Positions 24,134 through 33,860 are shown, numbered from the stretch's first letter. The stretch is 57,394 nucleotides of DNA from NORP294 sp047627915 (GCA_047627915.1 JBLHTZ010000014.1:1-57394), one strand, 5' to 3'. Notes: generated from the letters alone by a model not told the origin. A program made the numbers and translations.

Positions 24134-25600
24134 ATGAAAAATTTATTTGGAGGCTTTCTTATGGCCTTATTAGGCGGTGCAGTATCCGTTGGTATATACA
24201 AATACACTGAAACCGACAATATAGTATCAATTAAATATCAAGATCAAGAGAACCCCACTCTGGTGAACATGTTAGCCGCAGAACCGGGAGCAAATGTAGA
24301 TTACACTACTGCTGCGGAGTTGACCATAAATGGTGTAGTGCATGTAAAAACTGAAGGAGTGGTGGAATACAACCAACAAGGATTCGACCCGTTTAAACAG
24401 TTCTTTTACGGCGATGGATCCTACAGTCAAAAATTTCGTCAGCCAGTGAAAGGTGCTGGTTCAGGGGTTATTATTTCTGCTGATGGTTACATTGTTACCA
24501 ATAACCATGTAATTGAAAAAGCCGATCAAATTAGAATCACTTTAAACAATAAAAAAACCTACGATGCTGAGTTAATTGGAACTGACCCAAACACAGATTT
24601 AGCTTTGCTAAAAATTGAAGAAGTAGGCCTGCCTTACATTTCATACGGCAACTCTGACCAAATAAAAGTTGGCGAATGGGTACTGGCAGTTGGAAACCCG
24701 TATAACCTTACTTCTACAGTAACAGCAGGAATTGTTTCGGCAAAAGGAAGAGATATTGATATTTTAGGAAACGATCCGTTCTCCGGTGCTTCTTCTATTG
24801 AATCATTTATTCAAACGGATGCTGCAGTGAACCCTGGAAATAGTGGTGGTGCTTTAGTCAATACGAAAGGAGAGTTAATAGGAATTAATGCCGCCATAAA
24901 ATCAAACACCGGCTCCTTTGCAGGTTACTCATTTGCTATACCTGCAAATATTGTGCACAAAGTGGTGAGTGATTTAATTGATTTTGGCACCGTGCAGCGA
25001 GCATACATTGGGGTTCAAATAAAAAACATAGATGAAAAACTTGCGGAAGAAATTGGAGTTTCTGATTTGAATGGAATTTATGTTGCAAAACTTATGGACA
25101 AGGGTTCTGCAAAAGATGCTGGGATCAAGGGAGGTGATATTATTAGAGAAATTGAAGGTTTACGGGTAAACTCAGCAACAGAACTACAAGCAAAAATTGG
25201 AGAATATAGACCCGGCGATAAAATTTCGGTTCTACTTGAAAGAGATGGATCCTTACTTGAAAAAGAAGTATTGCTTAAAAACATGGAAGGAAATACTGAC
25301 ATTATAAAAGATTCAGACAATCAATTAATGAAAACTTTAGGGGCAAAATTCAAAGAAGTTGACAAGGAGTTAAAAGGGAAGATAGAGGTTAAAGGTGGTG
25401 CCCAAATTGAATCCATCTTCCCAGGTAAGCTCAAAAATGCCAACATTGGTGAAGGTTTTATAATTACAAAAGTGGACAAAGTAGAAGTAAAAAGTGTAGA
25501 ACATTTACTCAGCATTCTTTCAGAAAAACAAAATGAAGGCGTTTTATTGCAAGGAGTTTATCCGAATGGCAGAGGCGCTTATTATGGAGTCGGCTTATAG
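24134..25600 (+). CDS. HtrA/Deg family serine protease-chaperone
   Basis: 488 residues: N-terminal membrane anchor or signal (LFGGFLMALLGGAVSVGIYK), trypsin-like protease domain with triad His125 (VTNNHVIE), Asp155 (NTDLALLKIE) and Ser237 (NPGNSGGAL), a first PDZ domain from about 290 (YIGVQIKNIDEKLAEEIG) and a second, divergent PDZ near the C-terminus (GAQIESIFPGKLKNANIGEG). It degrades or refolds misfolded periplasmic proteins and is normally stress-induced. A perfect inverted repeat lies directly upstream. Monocistronic with its own terminator. Confidence 0.94.
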   Translation: MKNLFGGFLMALLGGAVSVGIYKYTETDNIVSIKYQDQENPTLVNMLAAEPGANVDYTTAAELTINGVVHVKTEGVVEYNQQGFDPFKQFFYGDGSYSQKFRQPVKGAGSGVIISADGYIVTNNHVIEKADQIRITLNNKKTYDAELIGTDPNTDLALLKIEEVGLPYISYGNSDQIKVGEWVLAVGNPYNLTSTVTAGIVSAKGRDIDILGNDPFSGASSIESFIQTDAAVNPGNSGGALVNTKGELIGINAAIKSNTGSFAGYSFAIPANIVHKVVSDLIDFGTVQRAYIGVQIKNIDEKLAEEIGVSDLNGIYVAKLMDKGSAKDAGIKGGDIIREIEGLRVNSATELQAKIGEYRPGDKISVLLERDGSLLEKEVLLKNMEGNTDIIKDSDNQLMKTLGAKFKEVDKELKGKIEVKGGAQIESIFPGKLKNANIGEGFIITKVDKVEVKSVEHLLSILSEKQNEGVLLQGVYPNGRGAYYGVGL

Positions 25601-25617
25601 TATAATTTACCTTTAGT

Positions 25618-25663
25618 AAAACTCTTTAACTGTAGAATCAGCCTACTGTTAGAGAGTTTTTTT
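25618..25663 (+). terminator. Rho-independent terminator of htrA
   Basis: An ACTCT...TGTAG arm pairs with CTAC...AGAGAGT (ends about 25663), followed by TTTTTTT. Confidence 0.75.
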
Positions 25664-25757
25664 GTTTCTAAATTCACTTTTATTTAAGTTTTATTTTACC
25701 GAATTTTGCAACCCTAAAATAAACACTCTCTTAACCTAAAAAAGACAGATCACAGAA

Positions 25758-27212
25758 ATGAAAAATGCTGTAGAATTTGAATCGGAGTTAAATAGCTATG
25801 TTGACCGCGAAAAAAAAGCAGTAGACCTAAACAATACCTTAGGACAACTACTTTACGGACAATCAGTTGAATTAGTGCTTTTCAGAGACCACCTAGTGGA
25901 TAGAAGTATCTCTGAGTTATTAAAAATGCACAAGAACGCACAAAATGCGACCAATAAAGAAGTTGACATCTATGACACTTCTGATTTAGCAAAAGAATTG
26001 TTAAACATTGATTTAGCTCCTTCAAAAATTGATATTGGGAAATTAGCTGCCGAGTGGAAGAACGAAAGTTCTAATTATGGTTCAAAGGCTGATTTTGTAA
26101 AAGATAAGTTGAGCCACATTGTTGGAGGCAAAAAGGATGCTATTGAACCTAAAGATGTAATTCTTTACGGTTTTGGGAGAATTGGAAGAATTGCTGCTAG
26201 AGAACTAATAAAACAAGCAGGAAAAGGCCAACAACTAAGATTAAGAGCAATTGTTACCAGAGGTGACAACGCAGTTGCATTGGAAAAAAGAGCTTCCTTG
26301 TTGAGAAGTGATTCTGTTCATGGTGCTTTTAATGGTACTGTTGAAGTAGATACTGACAAAAGAACGATGACCATTAACGGTCAAACTGTCCAAATGATTG
26401 ATGGACAGCAGCCAGATGATATTGATTACACGGCGTATGGAATTAATGATGCTTTGGTAATAGACAATACAGGCGTATTTACAAACGAAGAAGCATTGAG
26501 TAGACACTTGAAATCAAAAGGTGTTGCTAAAGTAATTTTAACTGCTCCTGGTTCTGGAATTCCAAACATTGTTTACGGCGTAAATCATAAGACTGATGTT
26601 GATTTGAAATCTCATAATATCCTTTCCGCAGCATCTTGTACTACAAATGCCATTGTTCCTGTTTTGAAAGTAATCAACGATACTTTAGGTGTAGAAAAAG
26701 GACACATTGAAACAGTACATGCGTATACCAACGATCAAAACTTGTTGGACAACATGCACAAGAAAACTCGAAGAGGTCGTTCTGCTGCCATTAACATGGT
26801 AATTACCGAAACAGGAGCTGGTAAAGCTGTAACCAAAGTAATACCTTCATTGGCAAACAAACTAACGGCAAACGCGGTTCGAGTTCCTACTCCAAATGGC
26901 TCTTTGGCCATTATGAATTTATCTGTAGGGAAAGAAACAAACATTGATGAAGTTAACGGTATTTTAAGAAAAGCCGCTTTGGAAGGTGAATTGGTAAACC
27001 AAATTTATTTTGGAACGGATGCAGAAACTGTTTCTAGCGATATTATTGGAAATTCTTGTTGTTCTGTTTATGACAGTCCTGCAACGTTAATTTCTCCTGA
27101 CAAAAAGAACGTTGTTCTTTATGTGTGGTACGACAATGAATTTGGATACACCAAACAAGTAATTAGACTAGCGAAGTATTTTGCACAAGTTAGAAGGTTG
27201 ATTTATTATTAA
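25758..27212 (+). CDS. gap: Glyceraldehyde-3-phosphate dehydrogenase, long N-terminal form
   Basis: Oxidises glyceraldehyde-3-phosphate to 1,3-bisphosphoglycerate with NAD(P). The Rossmann start DVILYGFGRIGRIAAREL begins only at about residue 123; catalytic Cys294 is in AASCTTNAIV, and HAYTNDQNLLDNMHKKTRRG and WYDNEFGYTKQV are present. The first ~120 residues form an extra helical domain absent from standard 330-residue GAPDH, giving 484 residues in total. This long form is known from Bacteroidota and some other bacteria. It stands alone, with a good terminator downstream. Confidence 0.95.
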   Translation: MKNAVEFESELNSYVDREKKAVDLNNTLGQLLYGQSVELVLFRDHLVDRSISELLKMHKNAQNATNKEVDIYDTSDLAKELLNIDLAPSKIDIGKLAAEWKNESSNYGSKADFVKDKLSHIVGGKKDAIEPKDVILYGFGRIGRIAARELIKQAGKGQQLRLRAIVTRGDNAVALEKRASLLRSDSVHGAFNGTVEVDTDKRTMTINGQTVQMIDGQQPDDIDYTAYGINDALVIDNTGVFTNEEALSRHLKSKGVAKVILTAPGSGIPNIVYGVNHKTDVDLKSHNILSAASCTTNAIVPVLKVINDTLGVEKGHIETVHAYTNDQNLLDNMHKKTRRGRSAAINMVITETGAGKAVTKVIPSLANKLTANAVRVPTPNGSLAIMNLSVGKETNIDEVNGILRKAALEGELVNQIYFGTDAETVSSDIIGNSCCSVYDSPATLISPDKKNVVLYVWYDNEFGYTKQVIRLAKYFAQVRRLIYY

Positions 27213-27231
27213 TAGATAGACCACATTACTT

Positions 27232-27266
27232 AAAAGCCTTGTACAAAATTATTGTACAAGGCTTTT
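27232..27266. terminator. Bidirectional terminator
   Basis: AAAAGCCTTGTACAA (27232-27246) pairs perfectly with TTGTACAAGGCTTTT (27252-27266). It lies between gap and the convergent PLDc_N gene. Confidence 0.9.
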
Positions 27267-27287
27267 CTTATTTTGAGTTTTTATAAA

Positions 27288-27485
27288 CTAATTCCTTCCG
27301 AATAAGAAATACAGGATACTACCAAGATAGGGAATACACAAAATAATTAGTATCCAAAGTAATGTCTTCCCTGTGCTACCTTTTCTTCTTCGGTATAAAT
27401 CAATAAACGCAATTACAGGCAGCAATAATGCAACTAAAAGTGATAGTATTCCAAAAATTCCAATTCCTGCAAAGAATGCTTCCAT
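27288..27485 (-). CDS. PLDc_N-type small membrane protein
   Basis: 65 residues with two membrane helices (FGILSLLVALLLPVIAFIDL and LLWILIILCIPYLGSILYFL) joined by a basic loop (YRRRKGSTGK), ending FGRN. This matches the phospholipase-D nuclease N-terminal (PLDc_N) membrane domain, here as a stand-alone protein. Such small proteins are frequent in Bacteroidota; their role is unknown. It lies downstream of rocD on the same strand. Confidence 0.8.
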   Translation of the reverse strand: MEAFFAGIGIFGILSLLVALLLPVIAFIDLYRRRKGSTGKTLLWILIILCIPYLGSILYFLFGRN

Positions 27486-27527
27486 ATTAATTTATTAATT
27501 CAACCTATTTCGTTCAACTCTTTTAGC

Positions 27528-28808
27528 CTACTTCTTAAACTCCGTTACCGTTTTACGGATAATTGCAACACATTCATGCAATTGCTCTTCCGTCATCACT
27601 AACGGTGGTGCAAAACGAATAATGTTTCCGTGGGTTGGTTTTGCTAGTAGACCATTATCTCTTAGCTTCATACACAAATCCCAAGCTGTTGAGCTATCTT
27701 CTGTATCGTTAATTACAATCGCATTCAACAATCCTTTACCTCTTACTTTTACTAATAAATCTGATTCGTCTACGAGTTTTTGAATTTCAGCTCTGAAAAT
27801 ATTTCCAAGTTTCTCTGCACGCTCAGCTAGTTTTTCTTCTCTTACCACTTCTAAAGCAGCAATAGCAACCTTCGCTGCAACCGGGTTGCCGCCAAAAGTT
27901 GAACCATGCTGACCAGGTTTAATAACCATCATTATTTCATCATTCGCTAAAACTGCCGAAACTGGATACGCTCCTCCTGATAGTGCTTTTCCAAGAATTA
28001 AGACATCTGGTTTAAACCCAGCTTTTGAATCGCATTTTGGTGTTTCGCAGGCACAACCTTTGCAAACTGCTAATAAACGACCTGTTCTTGCAATTCCCGT
28101 TTGTACTTCATCAGCAATAAACAATCCTCCTGCGGCCTGCACCATCTTTGCAGCGCTTTCGATGTAATCTTCGTCCGGTGTGAAAACTCCCGCTTCACCT
28201 TGAATTGGCTCTACCAACATTCCTACTATATTCGGCAACTTCAATGCTTCTTTTAGCGCATTCAAATCATTGTAAGGAATACTTACAAAACCCGGTGTAA
28301 ATGGTCCAAAGTTTTTTCTTGCATTATCATCGTCGGAGAAAGAAACAATGGTAGTTGTTCTACCGTGAAAGTTTCCTTCACAAACTATAATCGTTGCCTG
28401 GTCTTCTGCTATCCCCTTTTTCTCATAAGCCCATTTTCTACACAATTTAATGGCGGTTTCAACAGCTTCTGCACCTGTATTCATCGGCAATACTTTATCG
28501 TAGTCGAAAAAATTAGTTACATATTCTTCGTATTCTCCCAACACATCGTTGTAAAACGCACGAGAAGTTAAGGTCAGTGTTTCCGCCTGAGCTTTCATAG
28601 CGTCCACAATTTTAGGGTGACAGTGCCCTTGATTCACCGCAGAATAAGCCGATAAGAAATCATAATACTTTCTCCCCTCTACATCCCAAACAAACACTCC
28701 TTCACCTCTACTTAACACCACAGGAAGTGGGTGGTAATTATGCGCTCCATGTTTCTCTTCTATCGCGATTAGCTCTTCGCTCGTTTTCTTCGTATCTGTC
28801 ATCATCAT
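27528..28808 (-). CDS. rocD: Ornithine--oxo-acid aminotransferase
   Basis: PLP-dependent class III aminotransferase that turns ornithine into glutamate semialdehyde. Start placed at the first of three consecutive ATG codons (28808, 28805, 28802); the longer ORF start is a TTG. Family features: GVFVWDVEGRKYYDFLSAYS, MNTGAEAVETAIKLCRKW, EPIQGEAGVFTPDE, FIADEVQTGIARTG, LILGKALSGG (the PLP lysine) and GSTFGGNPVA. An internal CKGCACETPKC stretch is an insertion seen in some orthologues. About 427 residues. Monocistronic, divergent from rlmD. Confidence 0.93.
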   Translation of the reverse strand: MMMTDTKKTSEELIAIEEKHGAHNYHPLPVVLSRGEGVFVWDVEGRKYYDFLSAYSAVNQGHCHPKIVDAMKAQAETLTLTSRAFYNDVLGEYEEYVTNFFDYDKVLPMNTGAEAVETAIKLCRKWAYEKKGIAEDQATIIVCEGNFHGRTTTIVSFSDDDNARKNFGPFTPGFVSIPYNDLNALKEALKLPNIVGMLVEPIQGEAGVFTPDEDYIESAAKMVQAAGGLFIADEVQTGIARTGRLLAVCKGCACETPKCDSKAGFKPDVLILGKALSGGAYPVSAVLANDEIMMVIKPGQHGSTFGGNPVAAKVAIAALEVVREEKLAERAEKLGNIFRAEIQKLVDESDLLVKVRGKGLLNAIVINDTEDSSTAWDLCMKLRDNGLLAKPTHGNIIRFAPPLVMTEEQLHECVAIIRKTVTEFKK

Positions 28809-28893
28809 AGTGTGTCTTTTCGTTCTGTTTTGGACTATCAACAAAGATATTTAAAATAGAACGAAAGCTAAAGGTGATGCACAAGAAAGATGG

Positions 28894-28901
28894 TATTTTT
28901 G
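28894..28901 (+). promoter_or_regulatory. -7 element TATTTTTG immediately before rlmD
   Basis: Exact TAnnTTTG match ending 4 bases before the ATG at 28906, so transcription would start at or next to the start codon. No clear -33 TTTG is visible. Confidence 0.4.
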
Positions 28902-28905
28902 CAGC

Positions 28906-30336
28906 ATGGGAAGAAAGAATAGAAATCGCAAACCACTTTTAGAGAACGTAACCATTTTAGATACTGCTGCAGAGGGTAAGTCTTTAGCAAAAGTAAATGA
29001 AAAGGTAATCTTTGTTCCGCAAACCGTTCCGGGTGACGTTGTTGACATTCAAGTTACCAAGAAGCGTAAAAGCTACATGGAAGGAAGGGTCACGAAGTTT
29101 CATTCCTATTCGGATAAAAGAGTTGAGCCTTTTTGCAAGCATTTTGGTGTTTGTGGTGGGTGCAAATGGCAGTTTATTAGCTACGAAGATCAATTGGCGA
29201 ACAAGCAACGAACGGTTACTGACGCTTTAACTCGGATTGCAAAAGTTGAATTGCCGGAGATTCAACAAATTCTCCCGTCAAAAGAAACCACATTTTACCG
29301 AAATAAATTAGAATTTACTTTCTCCAATAAGGAATGGTTGACCCAAGAACAAGTGGAATCTGGTGAAAGCTTTGATAACAGAAATGCATTGGGGTTTCAT
29401 GTACCAGGACGTTTTGATAAAGTATTAAATGTAGACAAGTGTTGGTTACAAGCTGAGCCTTCTAATTCAATAAGAGATTGGGTTAGAGAATATGCATTAG
29501 CAAATGATTTAGCGTTTTTTGACCTACGCGAGCAAGTAGGCTTTTTAAGAAATTTGACTATTAGAACTTCTAGCAATGGTGAGGTAATGGTGATTTTCTC
29601 TCTTTTTGAAGCACAAGAAGAAGCCCGAACAAAAATGTTAACCGCTTTTGAAGAGGCATTTCCACAGATTACTTCAATTCTATATGTAATTAACGGCAAA
29701 CGAAACGATACCATTGGTGATTTAGAGATTGAGTGCTTCAGTGGCAGGAGTCACATTTTTGAAGAAATGAAAGCATTCGATAGCGATCAAATATTAAAGT
29801 TCAAGATTGGTCCAAAGTCTTTTTACCAAACCAATTCTAAACAGGCAGCTGAATTGTATCGAATTACAGCAGAATTTGCCAATATACAAACGGACGAAAC
29901 AGTTTACGATTTATATACTGGGACCGGAACCATTGCCAACTTTGTAGCAGGTAAAGCGAAAAAAGTTGTTGGAGTAGAATATGTTGAAGATGCGATTGTA
30001 GATGCTAAGTTAAATTCTGCAACAAATGAAATTAACAATACTGTATTCTATGCAGGCGACATGAAAGATGTTTTCACAAGTGCGTTTGTTGACGAAAACG
30101 GTCAACCAGATGTAATTATAACTGACCCGCCAAGAGCCGGAATGCACACAGAAGTTATTGAGGTAATGTTAAAGTTAGAAGCGAACAGAATAGTTTACGT
30201 GAGTTGTAATCCTGCTACACAAGCTAGAGATTTACAATTATTGGATGAAAAATACAAGGTCACCAAAGTTCAACCAGTGGATATGTTTCCTCATACCCAC
30301 CATGTTGAAAATGTAGTCTTATTAGAATTGAAATAA
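28906..30336 (+). CDS. rlmD: 23S rRNA (uracil-5)-methyltransferase RlmD
   Basis: 476 residues. The N-terminal TRAM RNA-binding domain (GKSLAKVNEKVIFVPQTVPG) is followed by an iron-sulfur cluster site (Cys residues in PFCKHFGVCGGCKWQ plus a later DKCWLQ), and a SAM-dependent methyltransferase domain with YDLYTGTGTIANFVAG, ITDPPRAGMH and nucleophile Cys in YVSCNPATQA. It methylates a uridine of 23S rRNA (U1939 in E. coli). RlmD is preferred over RlmCD/TrmA because of the cluster cysteines. It is followed with no gap by the next gene. Confidence 0.92.
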   Translation: MGRKNRNRKPLLENVTILDTAAEGKSLAKVNEKVIFVPQTVPGDVVDIQVTKKRKSYMEGRVTKFHSYSDKRVEPFCKHFGVCGGCKWQFISYEDQLANKQRTVTDALTRIAKVELPEIQQILPSKETTFYRNKLEFTFSNKEWLTQEQVESGESFDNRNALGFHVPGRFDKVLNVDKCWLQAEPSNSIRDWVREYALANDLAFFDLREQVGFLRNLTIRTSSNGEVMVIFSLFEAQEEARTKMLTAFEEAFPQITSILYVINGKRNDTIGDLEIECFSGRSHIFEEMKAFDSDQILKFKIGPKSFYQTNSKQAAELYRITAEFANIQTDETVYDLYTGTGTIANFVAGKAKKVVGVEYVEDAIVDAKLNSATNEINNTVFYAGDMKDVFTSAFVDENGQPDVIITDPPRAGMHTEVIEVMLKLEANRIVYVSCNPATQARDLQLLDEKYKVTKVQPVDMFPHTHHVENVVLLELK

Positions 30337-30747
30337 ATGGGCTTTCGTAATTTCTTCTCAAACAAAAATCCCGACTTTCTAAAGGACGATGAAATTGAAG
30401 CGGCCAATCTCCTGCAAAGTATTTGCAACGGATATGCCAATGGTAATCCGGATTATATTCCAAATGGAATTGTGAAATTGGCGTTTGGCATTTACATGAT
30501 GTCTTTTAACAGAACAGATGAGGATATGATTCCTTTGGAAGTCTTAAATAATTCAGAATTTATCACTCAGCGTCCCGGACTAAAAAAATATTTAGCCATT
30601 CTAGAGAAAATAAAACTATTTCTAAAGAAGGTGGTGAGCGATGAGAAGATTGTTGCCAATTACAAGAATAAAGAGCTTTACCAAAAGCTGATTTTAAAAA
30701 TATTAAAATCTTGCGTTGCAGATATTGAGGCGATAAACAAAAAGTAG
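30337..30747 (+). CDS. Conserved hypothetical helical protein
   Basis: 136 residues, mostly alpha-helical and charged, no signal peptide or membrane segment. A GNPDYIPNGIVKLAFGIYMM stretch sits near residue 37, and a lysine-rich C-terminus ends DIEAINKK. No family is recognised. Its ATG begins directly after the rlmD stop codon (30334-30336), so the two are almost certainly co-transcribed and coupled. A link to rRNA modification is only suggested by position. Confidence 0.72.
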   Translation: MGFRNFFSNKNPDFLKDDEIEAANLLQSICNGYANGNPDYIPNGIVKLAFGIYMMSFNRTDEDMIPLEVLNNSEFITQRPGLKKYLAILEKIKLFLKKVVSDEKIVANYKNKELYQKLILKILKSCVADIEAINKK

Positions 30748-30793
30748 ATCGCTTCATTTGCATATACTCCTATATTTATTTAAATTTCTGTCA

Positions 30794-31201
30794 ATGAAAA
30801 ATCCGATGAAATTTATTTATAAGAAAAAACACCAGTATTCGAATTTAATAATTGGTGTACTCTGGATATTATTGGGGACCGGTTCAATCTTATTTAACGA
30901 AGGAGATACGAATTGGTTTCTAGGAGCTAATCTTGGCTTGGGAGTAGTGTATTTAGGGACTTATATCTACAATCACTTTACCGGTTATATTTCCATAAAA
31001 GATGGAATTATAAAAGAAAATGGTCTTTTTGGAACAAAATTAGAAATAGCAAAGATCACTTCTTTTAAGAAATTCGCCGGCGATTATATTCTAACCGCAG
31101 GAGATAAAAAATTACACATCAACACGCATTTGATTGATCCAGATTCATTACAAGAATTACTAGAATTTATTAAAACATTAGAATTAAAAAAGGGCAAGTA
31201 A
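30794..31201 (+). CDS. Small membrane protein with PH-like domain
   Basis: Start at ATG 30794 (MKNPMKFIYKKKHQYSN); the longer reading from 30758 is unlikely. 135 residues: two adjacent membrane helices (NLIIGVLWILLGTGSILF and FLGANLGLGVVYLGTYIYN), then a beta-rich tail (GYISIKDGIIKENGLFGTKL, ITSFKKFAGDYILTAG) with the pattern of a bacterial PH-like domain. Probably an inner-membrane protein of unknown function. It overlaps the left arm of the following terminator. Confidence 0.72.
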   Translation: MKNPMKFIYKKKHQYSNLIIGVLWILLGTGSILFNEGDTNWFLGANLGLGVVYLGTYIYNHFTGYISIKDGIIKENGLFGTKLEIAKITSFKKFAGDYILTAGDKKLHINTHLIDPDSLQELLEFIKTLELKKGK

Positions 31202-31214
31202 AACTTGCCCTTTT
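31188..31214. terminator. Bidirectional terminator
   Basis: AAAAGGGCAAGT (31188-31199) and ACTTGCCCTTTT (31203-31214) pair perfectly around AAA. It lies between convergent genes and includes the last codons of the upstream gene. Confidence 0.88.
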
Positions 31215-31239
31215 AATCCATACTGTTTTAAAACAGAGT

Positions 31240-33702
31240 TTAACCTCTATCCGCAGACAATGCTTTTTCAATTCTTGCAGCTAAATCTTGCAAGTGTGCT
31301 TTCGAAACACCTGACTGTTTGGCTGCGCCACTTTTTGCCTTAGATTGTAGACTTACCAAACTAGCTCTAGCCAATGATGGAATATCTGAATTCATATACA
31401 TCGACTTTTCGTCTTCCAATAAATCAATTAATTCGGCAACATATGCTTTCTGTAGGTTTCTTCGGTACAAGTCGATCTTCTTTCCTGAAGCAAGCTCGCT
31501 GTATATTCCCTTTTCTAAATCATTCAACAATTCAGAAATAACATAAGCCGAAGTTCCATTAATAGCTTCGTTTTCAATCATTCTAAACAAACGTTTATCC
31601 GACAATAAGCTACTCAATGCGCGTTCTTGCATCGACTTAATTCGATTCACATTTCCCTCAGCCTCAATTCTTGCTAAAATTTCTGGTTTCACAATCCACT
31701 CCGGCGTCGCGAATAATTGCTCGTTTAAGAAATCTACCGCTCTTTTTTGTTTTACTTTTTCCGTGTGTTCATAAATAACACCTTCTTGATCAGCAGTTTT
31801 TTGCTCACCTTCAATCCCTCCAACATTCGCTGTTACATGCCCCATATATCTTCTATACTGGCCAACCATAGCGTTATACAACTCATCAAGGTCATCGTAT
31901 TCCTCTCCATCTTCAGTTGCCCACTCTAATAGCTTATCGTTGATCCTTTTTAGATTTTTAATCCCCAACGCACTCGCATTTATAGCGTCATCGCCCAAAT
32001 CTTCAGTCTGTGCCGTTGGGTCTGTTGGATTTCCTTGTTGTCTTCCAAAATGAAATTGAGGCTGACCTGCTTTGGCTAGAATCCAATTGTCAATTTCAGA
32101 CTCTTCTTGTGCAGCAGTAACCTCTTTCCCAAGCAATTTATAACCAAATTCAATCGACCAATTGTCGTACTCTCCAATTTGAGGAAAAAAACTCGTCACA
32201 CCATCTTCAGGTTGAGCAATGTAATTAAAACGAGCATAATCCATTATAGATGGAGCCGTGCCATGAGTTGAAGTAAAACTTGGCGAACGCAACGAATCAA
32301 CAGGATACGCAACACTTGAACCCATGTTATGTGGTAAACCTAAGGTATGCCCCACTTCGTGAGCCGATACAAAACGAATTAATTGTCCCATAACTTCATC
32401 GTCAAACTTAACTCCTCTCGCCTCTGGATTAACAGCAGCAGTATGAATGAAGTACCAATTACGCAGTAAATTCATAATGTTGTGGTACCATAAAATATCA
32501 CTTTCTAAAATTTCACCCGATCGAGGATCGTGAACATGAGGCCCTTGAGCATTTTGTATGTCTGTAGCAATGTATCGAATTACAGAATATCGAACATCCT
32601 CTGGCGACCAGTGAGGGTCTTCTTCTGGAGTCGGTGCGTATTCGCCACGAATAGCATTTTTAAAACCGGCACTTTCAAAGGCTTTTGCCCAGTCGTCTAC
32701 CCCTTGTTTAATGTATTTTTTCCACTTTTCAGGAGTTGCTGCGTCGATGTAATATACAATAGGTTTTACTGGCTCAACCAACTCTCCTCTGTTATAAGCT
32801 TCCCAATCTTTTGGCTCTAATCTCCATCGAGTTATTAACCTTCTCGTTTCTGCTTTTTGCTCTTCAGAACCGTAATCTACTTGACGAAGCGAAAAGAATC
32901 CAACCCTATTATCGGCAAATCTTGGTTCCATAGGAACTTCTGGCAAAAGAATAAAAGATTGAGTCATTCCTATAGAAATGGTACCTGTAGTCCTGTTCGC
33001 AGGAAGTTCGTCGCCTTTGTAAGTTAAAATGTGTTTTACTTGAACGTTTTCAGGAAAGGCATCCATTCCGGTGATAAGCGATCGACCTTTGTCCAAACCT
33101 TTTATTTTAAAGTTTTTTCGTTCAGAACTTCCTAAAGCTCCTATCATTTCTACATCAGTTGTGAACAAATCAGTTACATCAATTACTACAGATGATGTGT
33201 CTTTTGAAAACGCAGCTATCGAAAATGCGCTAATTATTGGTTCAAAATTATTATTCAGGACGGAGGTATAAATCGGTGTACCTTCTACAGCTACATTATT
33301 ATAAGACACTGAACGCATTAAAATTTTATTGTTCAATTTCTGAAAACGGATCACCTGCTGCGGTCTCGATTTCATTCCCGCGCCGCCAAAATTCAAGCCT
33401 TTTACATGTCCAGAAATTCGGCTTACTATTAAGATCTCCTTCTCTAATAAGTTATTTGGTAATTCAAAATAATAATTATCATCCACCCTGTGCACTGAAA
33501 ACAAACCCACCTCAGATTCAGCCTCTTTTGTAATTACTTTGGCATAAGGTTTCGGTCCTGTTTTGTTACCAGGTGCTGCGGCTGTAGTTGAGCCTTTTTT
33601 CGATTTCTTTTTTTGCGCTTGTGCTGAAAGAGGAGCAGCAATAAAAAAGAATAGGGCAGCTAGCACTGCAATACTAGACTTAATTTTAAATTGAATTTTC
33701 AT
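31240..33702 (-). CDS. Secreted zinc-dependent metalloprotease (DUF5117/DUF5118-type)
   Basis: 820 residues with signal peptide (SIAVLAALFFFIAAPLSAQAQ) and a basic linker. An N-terminal beta domain is followed by a metzincin-like catalytic centre HEVGHTLGLPH (448-458) with a downstream SIMDYARFNYIAQ Met-turn, then a long helical C-terminal region. The pattern fits the large Bacteroidota 'zinc-dependent metalloprotease' family carrying DUF5117 and DUF5118. Unlike the other secreted proteins here it has no T9SS tail, so it is probably periplasmic or exported another way. Substrate unknown. Monocistronic. Confidence 0.88.
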   Translation of the reverse strand: MKIQFKIKSSIAVLAALFFFIAAPLSAQAQKKKSKKGSTTAAAPGNKTGPKPYAKVITKEAESEVGLFSVHRVDDNYYFELPNNLLEKEILIVSRISGHVKGLNFGGAGMKSRPQQVIRFQKLNNKILMRSVSYNNVAVEGTPIYTSVLNNNFEPIISAFSIAAFSKDTSSVVIDVTDLFTTDVEMIGALGSSERKNFKIKGLDKGRSLITGMDAFPENVQVKHILTYKGDELPANRTTGTISIGMTQSFILLPEVPMEPRFADNRVGFFSLRQVDYGSEEQKAETRRLITRWRLEPKDWEAYNRGELVEPVKPIVYYIDAATPEKWKKYIKQGVDDWAKAFESAGFKNAIRGEYAPTPEEDPHWSPEDVRYSVIRYIATDIQNAQGPHVHDPRSGEILESDILWYHNIMNLLRNWYFIHTAAVNPEARGVKFDDEVMGQLIRFVSAHEVGHTLGLPHNMGSSVAYPVDSLRSPSFTSTHGTAPSIMDYARFNYIAQPEDGVTSFFPQIGEYDNWSIEFGYKLLGKEVTAAQEESEIDNWILAKAGQPQFHFGRQQGNPTDPTAQTEDLGDDAINASALGIKNLKRINDKLLEWATEDGEEYDDLDELYNAMVGQYRRYMGHVTANVGGIEGEQKTADQEGVIYEHTEKVKQKRAVDFLNEQLFATPEWIVKPEILARIEAEGNVNRIKSMQERALSSLLSDKRLFRMIENEAINGTSAYVISELLNDLEKGIYSELASGKKIDLYRRNLQKAYVAELIDLLEDEKSMYMNSDIPSLARASLVSLQSKAKSGAAKQSGVSKAHLQDLAARIEKALSADRG

Positions 33703-33860
33703 GTATCTAATTTTGTCAGTTAAAAAAAAGCACTTTTACATTTGGTAAAGTACAATTCGATTTTAGAGCCTTAAATATACTTCTAATCTAGATTTATTAC
33801 CACTCTATTTTATTGTTTGTATACTACAATACACATTCAGTAACAGTTTTTACAAAAAAG

